From a bacterium (GTDB lineage: Bacteria > Verrucomicrobiota > Verrucomicrobiia > Limisphaerales > UBA8199), in contig JAJYHY010000014.1 of NCBI GenBank assembly GCA_021784555.1, positions 1-47,406 of the forward strand: a DNA stretch of 47,406 nt, given 5' to 3'. The notes beneath the pieces were generated by a model that saw only the letters and a list, made by a program, of their open reading frames with translations, was not told the origin of the DNA and made no database searches. This document shows positions 25,078 through 31,506 of this stretch, one piece after another. How positions within the stretch are numbered: the stretch's first letter is position 1; every line of letters starts with the position of its first letter. The translations under genes were made by a program, and so were the position numbers.

Positions 25078-27468
25078 TCATGGTTCGACGAGAACGCGAT
25101 AAAACTCGGGCCCAGGGCTTGGGGCCGCCAGGGTGCGTGTATTGGCCGGGGGAGTGGCTGGAATGTGGCGCAGGGTGGGAATGAAAGCTGAGGAGAGGTT
25201 CGTCGCCCTCAGCAGCGTGAAGAATTGGTCCGTAGCGCTGGGCCAGCGGATGACCACTTGGCCTTTTGCCTCCAGAGCGATGCCGGTGATGCGGAAGGGG
25301 AGGGCGGGCGATTGCAACGACGTCCTATAGACGTTGGCGCCCCAAGTCGCAGCGTAGAGATAGCCGGCCTGGCAGCAGAGGCCGACGACCGGTTTGACCG
25401 GCAGGTTGGCGGTGATGTCCGACCACGTCGCTCCACCGTCGCGCGAGCGCCAGACCGAGCCGCGGTTATACCAGACCGGATAGATCTGGGCGGTGGAAAG
25501 GAAGAGGTCGTTCGTGTTGGCGGAGTTGAAGGCGACCGAACACGCGTATTGGAGCGAGTCTTCTCCCCAATTCGCGTTGGTCAGGACCGGCGTAAACGTG
25601 CGGCCGTGGTCGGCGCTTTGGTACAGCCCGCTGTCGAACGCCGCGAAGACCCTCCCATCGGGCAGAGGCACGATTTGCTGGACGCTGGCGTAGTCCAAAT
25701 ACACGCCGGTCCCATGCGCGCGTATCCAGTGCGCCCCGCGGTCTTCACTGTACCAGAAACCGTCCCAGTATAGCCCCGCGAAGAGCCGATTCGTTGCCAG
25801 GGGATCCACCGCGATGCACTTGACCCGATGGTCGTTGGTGTTGTCGGCGGAGCCAGGCGCCGCGGGCAAGGCCGTCCAGGTCTGACCATAATCGGTGCTG
25901 CGGTGGATGGCGTGGTGGTCGGTGTAGCTCCCAACGGCCAGGTAGAGTGTGCCGGGCGTGCGAGGGTCCGCCGCCAGGGAAACCGGGTCTTCCAGGTCGA
26001 AGGCCGAGGTCTGGAAGATGCCTTTGGCGCTTACCTGCCAGTTCGTCCCGCCATCTTCGCTCCGGCAGACGGCGGGAGTGGCGGGCAGGGTTGGAGTGCG
26101 CATCGTTATCCCAGCATAGAGCGTTCCGTCCGGTCCTCGCGCGAGGGCCCAGGCGTGAAGCTCGACATCAGTTTGGCCGGGGGCCGGGAAACAAGGCAGC
26201 CACGTGCGCCCGGCACCGGGGCTTCGCAAGATACCAACGTCCATGTTGGCGGAAAATAGAGTCTGGCCGTCGGTCAGAACCGCCGTGCATACGGTGTTCT
26301 GCGCGCCGACGACTTTCTCGGCCCAGTTTGTGCCGGCATTATCGCTGCGCCACAGCCCCCACCAAGTCGAATAGTAGATTCTGCTCGGGTCTGACGGATC
26401 CACCGCCATGGCGACGGGGGCCTGAAGGGGATCGATCCAGCTCTGGAAGGGCGCGTTGTTAGTGTCGAAGGCGTAATCGTCGGGCACGACACTGCCGTTC
26501 CAGTGCTGGCCGCCATCGTTGGAGCGGTAGAAGACGAAAGGCCAGCCCGCCTGCCCCAGATAAACCGCCTGGCCGTCGCTGGGAGAGACACCAATCGCAT
26601 CCGCAACGGGATAGTCTGTGGCTTCCGGTTCAGTGACACCGTTGGTTATAAGTTGCCAGGAAGCAGCGTCCTTGGAACTCCGATAAACCAGGCTCGGGGT
26701 GGCCGTCGCATAGATAACGTTTGAGCCGATGTCCATGTTGCGCCAGTTCAGCCCCGCCGGCAGGCCGTTCGTGAAGCAGGCCCACGAGCGGCCGTCGTCG
26801 GTGGACTCGAGCACGCCAACGCCATCCACCAGCAGAAACGCCCGGCCACTTTTGTACGCGTCAAAGACCACTGCCGGGAACCGCCGGTAGCTCGACGCAA
26901 ATTGATTCTCGAGTTGAGTGTTGAGCGTCCAGGTCCGGCCTCCATCCGGGCTCCGATAAAGCTCGCCGATGAGGTCGCCGCTCTCCGGAGGCTCGGCGGG
27001 CGCCGCGAGGCGATGCGCGGCCACCAGAATAGTGCCGGCCTGGCTGATGGTGATGCCGCGGTAATCCACATGTTTATAGCAAACTATGTTCGTGGCCCTC
27101 AGCGACCATGCCGCCCCGCCGTTGGTGCTGGCAAAAAGACCCAGCGGTGTTCCCGCCCACAGGGAGAGAGGCTCGGACGGAGCGACGGCGAAGGCGGCAA
27201 CCTCGCGACTTTCCAGCCCCGAATCAATCTTGAACCAGCTCTCCCCGTAGTTGGTGCTCTTGTTCAGTCCCGATACGTCGGATGCGAGATAGACAATACG
27301 CGGGTCCGCCGGGTCCACGGCGACTTGGGGAAAGAGGCCGCCCCCTCCGAAACCCGCCGGCGCCCAGTTCTGGGCAGCCGCCCCCCGGCCGCACATAGGC
27401 GGCGTGCCCGCCAGGATCAACGCGACGCACCAGCGCATGGCGCAGCGGACTTGCAGGGTTGGCTTCAT
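25078..27468 (-). CDS. secreted beta-propeller protein with ten Asp-box (BNR) repeats
   Basis: The 796-residue product has a signal peptide (MKPTLQVRCAMRWCVALILA). Asp-box repeats run along the chain, including SPDGGRTW, STDDGRSW, SNDGGQHW, SDNAGTNW, SEDGGTNW, STDYGQTW, SEDRGAHW, SADHGRTF and SRDGGATW. This is the Sortilin/VPS10-like or exo-alpha-sialidase-like double propeller; without catalytic Arg triads seen, binding or a GH74-like activity is only possible. A C-terminal module (about 720-796) ends PEFYRVLVEP. The ATG at 27468 is chosen because it directly precedes the signal peptide; the upstream frame overlaps another gene. Confidence 0.85.
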   Translation of the reverse strand: MKPTLQVRCAMRWCVALILAGTPPMCGRGAAAQNWAPAGFGGGGLFPQVAVDPADPRIVYLASDVSGLNKSTNYGESWFKIDSGLESREVAAFAVAPSEPLSLWAGTPLGLFASTNGGAAWSLRATNIVCYKHVDYRGITISQAGTILVAAHRLAAPAEPPESGDLIGELYRSPDGGRTWTLNTQLENQFASSYRRFPAVVFDAYKSGRAFLLVDGVGVLESTDDGRSWACFTNGLPAGLNWRNMDIGSNVIYATATPSLVYRSSKDAASWQLITNGVTEPEATDYPVADAIGVSPSDGQAVYLGQAGWPFVFYRSNDGGQHWNGSVVPDDYAFDTNNAPFQSWIDPLQAPVAMAVDPSDPSRIYYSTWWGLWRSDNAGTNWAEKVVGAQNTVCTAVLTDGQTLFSANMDVGILRSPGAGRTWLPCFPAPGQTDVELHAWALARGPDGTLYAGITMRTPTLPATPAVCRSEDGGTNWQVSAKGIFQTSAFDLEDPVSLAADPRTPGTLYLAVGSYTDHHAIHRSTDYGQTWTALPAAPGSADNTNDHRVKCIAVDPLATNRLFAGLYWDGFWYSEDRGAHWIRAHGTGVYLDYASVQQIVPLPDGRVFAAFDSGLYQSADHGRTFTPVLTNANWGEDSLQYACSVAFNSANTNDLFLSTAQIYPVWYNRGSVWRSRDGGATWSDITANLPVKPVVGLCCQAGYLYAATWGANVYRTSLQSPALPFRITGIALEAKGQVVIRWPSATDQFFTLLRATNLSSAFIPTLRHIPATPPANTRTLAAPSPGPEFYRVLVEP

Positions 27469-27543
27469 CGTTTGGACCATTACGAGCGTTAGTGGACCGG
27501 AGCAGAGCATAAGAGTCAATCGTGTAACGGTGGATCGCCGGCA

Positions 27544-27574
27544 ATTACCCGGAGATAGCACCGCACCCGGTGCT
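27544..27574 (+). repeat. 31-bp relic of the nuclease family gene
   Basis: ATTACCCGGAGATAGC, then CCGCACC and GGTGCT match 24556-24586 with two mismatches, in the same orientation. In copy 1 this stretch codes for YPEIAPHLVL. Here it lies upstream of the Asp-box gene and reaches the stop codon of the small protein gene. Confidence 0.5.
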
Positions 27575-27890
27575 AAGGTTGCTTGCCCTTCCCGAAAATC
27601 CGCGTTGCTTCGTCTTGAAAGTATTGGCTGGAAGAAAAATGCTTGCCGGGCGGTTCCGGAGAAACCCACGGATCCTTCCCCCAAAAGTAGTGACAGCGAT
27701 GCAGTTCATCCTCGCCATTCTTCGCGTGATCCTCAATAAAATCGTCGATCAATTTCTTGCAAGCGCCGACCGCTTCTTCGTAGGTCTGATATTCGCCGTG
27801 CTTTCTGCGGCAATCTGTGTCGTACAGATTGAACACATCATCAATATAGACCGTGAACACTTTTTGAGTCTTTCCACATGGTACTTTCAT
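27573..27890 (-). CDS. small conserved hypothetical protein
   Basis: A 105-residue soluble protein beginning MKVPCGKTQKVFTVYIDDVF and containing HGEYQTYEEAVGACKKLIDD and YFWGKDPWVSP. I recall related small proteins in many bacteria with the same order (YIDDNFHY, HG.F.TYEEAV.AC, F.FGEDPFI), all of unknown function. The ATG at 27890 is preferred; the open frame upstream of it has no family-like sequence. Its stop lies in the nuclease-gene relic. The DNA between this gene and the Asp-box gene start is about 100 bp, so the two may be co-transcribed. Confidence 0.75.
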   Translation of the reverse strand: MKVPCGKTQKVFTVYIDDVFNLYDTDCRRKHGEYQTYEEAVGACKKLIDDFIEDHAKNGEDELHRCHYFWGKDPWVSPEPPGKHFSSSQYFQDEATRIFGKGKQP

Positions 27891-28021
27891 GATTCTACAA
27901 GCAGGCAGCCAGGGTCGGCGGTCTTGTGTCCGAGGAGCGGTAGCGAGCCTCAATACGGGAAACCGAGTGGGATTGCTCTTCATGACTCAAGGACGGCCGC
28001 GCCGACGGGCGCAGCCTCGGA

Positions 28022-29872
28022 TCAGGGCGCCGTAAGAGTGATGGCGGGGGTGGGCGCGGACGACCTGCCGCCCTGGACAGCACGGACACGGTAGCGGTAC
28101 TGCACGCTGGCCAGCAAGTCTCCGGGTGAGATCGCGCCATAGGATGCGTCCACGTTGCAATACACCCGGCCGGCCAGCGCCACCTCGCAGTCGAACCGGC
28201 CCGCCCCAACCCGCACCGCGGAGCCGAGGCCGTGCGCGCCAGCCGCGATTCCAGCCACGGTGTGGTCGTAAGGCTTTTGACTGATGGCGAGTCGGCCGGG
28301 CCGCTGCGCATCGATGACTAACACTGTACCCGGGGCGGGCTTGGCGCTTTTCACGTTGAAGCCCTCAGCGTAGTCGAGCCCTTCGCCGAGTTCCACGAGC
28401 GTCGCGCCAGTGGTAGGGCTGGTGAGCTTGAGGTTGCCCACGACGGTCATCAATCCGCTGTTGTCCATGCCAAAGAGTTCCTCGCGAGTGCCGTCGGGAT
28501 TGTACTTGGCGACTTCCATGGAGCGCGGGCCGATATCGGTGTTGGGAATGCCGAGCACCAGCGTGTATGGCTCCATGAAAAGCCCCCAGCGCCCAATGTT
28601 CGCCTTGCCGTCGGGCGCCCAGTCGGCGAAGGGGTCCCAGTCCCGCACGATGAGCGGCCTGTTTAGGGCGTTCAGGTGAATGCCGACGTCCGTCTGCATC
28701 CGCACGCCGTTCTGGGCGCGAATGGCGAATTCGTTGGAGGTGGTAGAGACGAAATCGGCGGCCTGCGAATCCGCGAATACCATCGAGCCCTGGGCGGATG
28801 CCACCGCTGCTTGCCCCGCGGCGAAGCTGTAGTCGCCGGTGGCCCGGTTATGGTAGCCGCCCGGAACGGTGGACTCCTTTCCGCTGGCTGTGTTGGCGTA
28901 GCCGCCTCCCACGGTCGAATCCAGGCCCAGGGCGTGGTTCTGGAAACCGCCTGCCACCGTAGAGGAACGCACGCCGGCGATGTTGTTGCCGCCGCCACCG
29001 ACGGTGGCGTAGTCGTTGGTGCTGTTGTTTGAGAACCCGCCGCCGACAACGGCATAAGACGCGCCGGCAAGATTGTTGAAACCGCCGCTCACCGCGGAGG
29101 CCTGGCCGCTGGCGCGGTTTCCGCTGGGCGCTCCGGGCGGCCAAAGCCCATCGCGTACTCCCCCGCCCGCGACGACGGCCCCGGTGCCGCTGGCGACGTT
29201 ATGCGCGCCCCCGCCAATGGTCGCGTCCGCGCCTAGGGCCTCGTTCTGAATCCCGCCGCCGACCGCGGCGCCCTGAGCACTGGCGGTGTTGTCCGAGCCA
29301 TTGCCCACCGCGCCGGTAGGCAATGCACCCAGGAGGTTGGTCGCGCTGGCGGCCATCAGCGCCTAGGGCACGGGCATGAGGCACTGGCGCGGAGTCAGCA
29401 CGTTATAGGCCGTTTGGGCGCCGCGAGCCCCGCTGGGGCGCACGCCGATCTCCAGCCAGCGCCCCTCACCCGTGAAAATGCCTGGACCGAAGTCGAGGGT
29501 GGTGGAAAAGAGGCCGTTGGCAACGCTGACGGCCTCATTGGTAAGGGTTGCGCCGACTGGGGTCCTGGCTTGGCTGCCGGCATAGAGAGTGAAAGTCATG
29601 TCGAATCTGCCGGTGGCGAGACTGCCGTTCTGGCTTAGGCAACCTTGGTACGTAAACGCCGTGCCCATGGGAGCGGCACGAAGCTGCACCCCAAGCGACG
29701 AGAGCCAGACCGCCAGCGCCACAGGCGCCAGGAGGCCGAATTTGCTAATTCCGGACCGAAAATCCGCTGTTCCACGGCGCGTGCGCGGCCGGTTTTCAGG
29801 TTTCGGGCTGTGAATGGCGGCCTGCCGCAAGCGGTTCGCCCCCCGGGGTTCAAGGTTCGAATATCTTTTCAT
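28022..29872 (-). pseudogene. head-repeat fiber protein, amber-interrupted, with foreign C-terminal tail
   Basis: One frame runs from the ATG at 29872 to 28022, interrupted by a single TAG at 29363-29365. The paralog at 31507-34266 has Tyr (TAC) at this point (SPYAIMAAS against PVP-stop-ALMAAS). Part one has an export segment and the GTAFTYQGCLS...TLDFGPGIFTG...RWLEI domain. Part two has about nine YadA-head-like repeats (TIGGGAHN, TVAGGFQN, TVGGGYAN), then FADSQAADFV, a domain DYAEGFNVKSAKPAPGTVLV...GIAAGAHGLG, and VYCNVDASYGAISPGDLL. The last 30 residues (YRYRVRAVQGGRSSAPTP) look like the end of a fibronectin type III repeat. Part one could be made as a 169-residue secreted protein; part two has no obvious start signal of its own. 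Confidence 0.75.
28844..29240 (-). repeat. long direct repeat, copy 1 (head-repeat coding DNA)
   Basis: Matches 33151-33547 over 397 bp without gaps, above 90 percent by eye, in the same orientation. The DNA identity is higher than elsewhere in the two genes, pointing to recent duplication or gene conversion. Confidence 0.8.
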
Positions 29873-29890
29873 GGTCTTTGATTGAGTTGC

Positions 29891-30466
29891 TCACTGTCGG
29901 CGCAGACGATAGAAATGGGAGCCCGCTTGGATCGGAATGGTCACCGTATCCTGAGAGCCGACGATGACCGGGATCAGAGAGAGCGTGTTCCACGAACTGG
30001 CGTCACCCAGATCGCCGGTAGTTTCCAACGTGCAGCCTTGCTCGGAGGCGGGCCAGGAAAGCACCACTTTGTTGCCGCTGAGGCGCGCCCCGAGCAGCGG
30101 TGCAGTTGGGGCTGGGAGTTCGACCGCCCACCAGAGGCCCCCAGCGAGCATAAAGGGGCCGCCGGTCATAACTCCGACGCCCCGCTGGCCCAAGGTGCCG
30201 CTGACGGCAAACTGGGCGTCACTGCTAGTGCCGCCTCCGGCGTTGACACTCCACCAGTCCAGGCGGAACTGGTCCTGGGCGCGCGCGAGCGGCCGGCTGG
30301 CCAACAGCAACAGAGAGGCAATAAACAAACTGACGACAAGGGAGGCCGGCCGCAAGCGGCGCAAACCGCGCTCAACGCTCTGTCCTCCGCAACAACCCGA
30401 GACGGTGCCAGGCTCATCCTGGGCCTTGTTCTTGGAACCTCTAACCTCGGATTCGAGATTCTTCAT
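29891..30466 (-). CDS. secreted protein with WWSV motif
   Basis: A 191-residue product. The long charged start is followed by an export segment (about 40-58, SLVVSLFIASLLLLASRPLA), cut near ARAQ. The mature part begins DQFRLDWWSVNAGGGTSSDA and runs through FAVSGTLGQ and FMLAGGLWWA. The second half is a Pro-framed beta module ending SHFYRLRRQ. The first part is a clear paralog of the protein at 34384-35763 (EEFRVDWWSVDGGGGTSADA). The function is unknown. The start at 30466 is chosen because the longer frame runs into the promoter-like element. The amber-interrupted fiber gene follows 18 bases downstream, so they form one unit. Confidence 0.75.
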   Translation of the reverse strand: MKNLESEVRGSKNKAQDEPGTVSGCCGGQSVERGLRRLRPASLVVSLFIASLLLLASRPLARAQDQFRLDWWSVNAGGGTSSDAQFAVSGTLGQRGVGVMTGGPFMLAGGLWWAVELPAPTAPLLGARLSGNKVVLSWPASEQGCTLETTGDLGDASSWNTLSLIPVIVGSQDTVTIPIQAGSHFYRLRRQ

Positions 30467-30609
30467 CGCTGATCTCCGTTTGCTCTCTGGCGGCGAATCG
30501 AGGAAGCGATTCGGTTCAAGCGATCCCCTCCCGCCGCATCGTCCGCTACTCTGACTTGTGCTCACTTCTCGCAAGTGGTCCTGACTCGCACAATGATCGG
30601 CCACACTAT

Positions 30610-30642
30610 GAGAAACAACAAACGGCGCTCCCGCTTACAGAC
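30610..30642 (-). promoter_or_regulatory. ECF-type promoter element (copy 4)
   Basis: On the minus strand: GTCTGTAAGC, 16 bases from the end of TGTAAGC to GTTTCTC, with TTTGTT directly before the GTTTCTC. One base differs from the consensus TGTAACC. It lies about 145 bases before the start of the WWSV protein gene at 30466. Confidence 0.7.
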
Positions 30643-30698
30643 GACCCATTCCTCGGGATGGAAAGGCAGCCGCGGACGGGCGGCCGAATAGCGCCAGG

Positions 30699-31247
30699 CT
30701 ATGGCAGTTGTATCGGTGTTAGCGCGATTTGATCAATCATCGTCTGGATCTGGGTGTGTAGTGGATCAGTAACGGTTGAGGAGAGTGGCAACCCATCGAT
30801 GCTGCCTTTGAGCCCAAGCGCGAGGCGCAGGGCTTCCCGTCCCACTTGAGCGGCCTGCTCGTTGAGCACGGAACTGGAGGGCTCGGGCAACCCGTCACCC
30901 AGGGCGGCTCTGAGGCGAAGCGAACGCGCAATGACCACCAGGTGCTCCAGTCTTTGAAAGCTGTCGGCAATCGACGAAAGTCTGGCGGCCACGGGTTTAG
31001 GCAGAGGTGTAGGGAGGTCAGCTACAGCCGATAATGTCATTTCCTCCGCATCCAGAGCCTCGCCGGCCAACTGGTTATATGCAAACCAGGGAGGAGTTTC
31101 CGGGGGCTCGGTGTCCGATTGGCCTCGGGCCGATTTCAGGGTGACGAAAAGGGCGAGTCCGGACAGCGCAGCCACAAGGCCGAAAATGAGTGTCCGTTTG
31201 GGGAGTCTGCCCTTGTTATTCGTGACCAGGTTCGTTGTGTTACTCAT
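30699..31247 (-). CDS. small exported protein of unknown function
   Basis: A 182-residue product with a short basic start and a membrane/export segment at about 20-40 (LIFGLVAALSGLALFVTLKS), possibly cleaved near ARGQSD. The rest is mainly helical, with a Pro-rich stretch (SDTEPPETPPW) and a repeated ALGDGLPEP / LALGLKGSIDGLP pattern. No family was recognised. The ATG at 31247 has an excellent ribosome-binding site (GAAAGGAATTCAACC before it). It stands as its own unit between two promoter-like elements. Confidence 0.7.
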   Translation of the reverse strand: MSNTTNLVTNNKGRLPKRTLIFGLVAALSGLALFVTLKSARGQSDTEPPETPPWFAYNQLAGEALDAEEMTLSAVADLPTPLPKPVAARLSSIADSFQRLEHLVVIARSLRLRAALGDGLPEPSSSVLNEQAAQVGREALRLALGLKGSIDGLPLSSTVTDPLHTQIQTMIDQIALTPIQLP

Positions 31248-31319
31248 GGTTGAATTCCTTTCTCTAGTGCTTCTGATGGATTCTTTGTACGCGACTGGTT
31301 TTCACTTCTGTTCCACACT

Positions 31320-31352
31320 GAGAAACAAGAAATGGCCCCCCCGGTTACAGAC
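31320..31352 (-). promoter_or_regulatory. ECF-type promoter element (copy 3)
   Basis: On the minus strand: GTCTGTAACC, then exactly 16 bases, then GTTTCTC. The bases before GTTTCTC read TTTCTT. Downstream, TCAGTGTGG resembles TCATAGTGTGG in copy 4. It lies about 75 bases before the ATG at 31247. Confidence 0.75.
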
Positions 31353-31506
31353 AATCCACTCTGATTTTGGAGGGCCATCGATGGAAGGTCGGAGGTGCGG
31401 CGAGCACGGATTGCATATCGCAGGGGCGGAGACAGAACCCTCGTGATGCGCCAGGCGCGAGGCGCAGCGGCCGGCCTCGGTTTTCGGCTTTCAGGTTTCG
31501 GTTTTT

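Noticed and set aside
27520..27545. ECF-type promoter at a GTGTAACGG near 27529
   Set aside because: No GTTTCTC at 16 bases, and it points away from the adjacent minus-strand genes.
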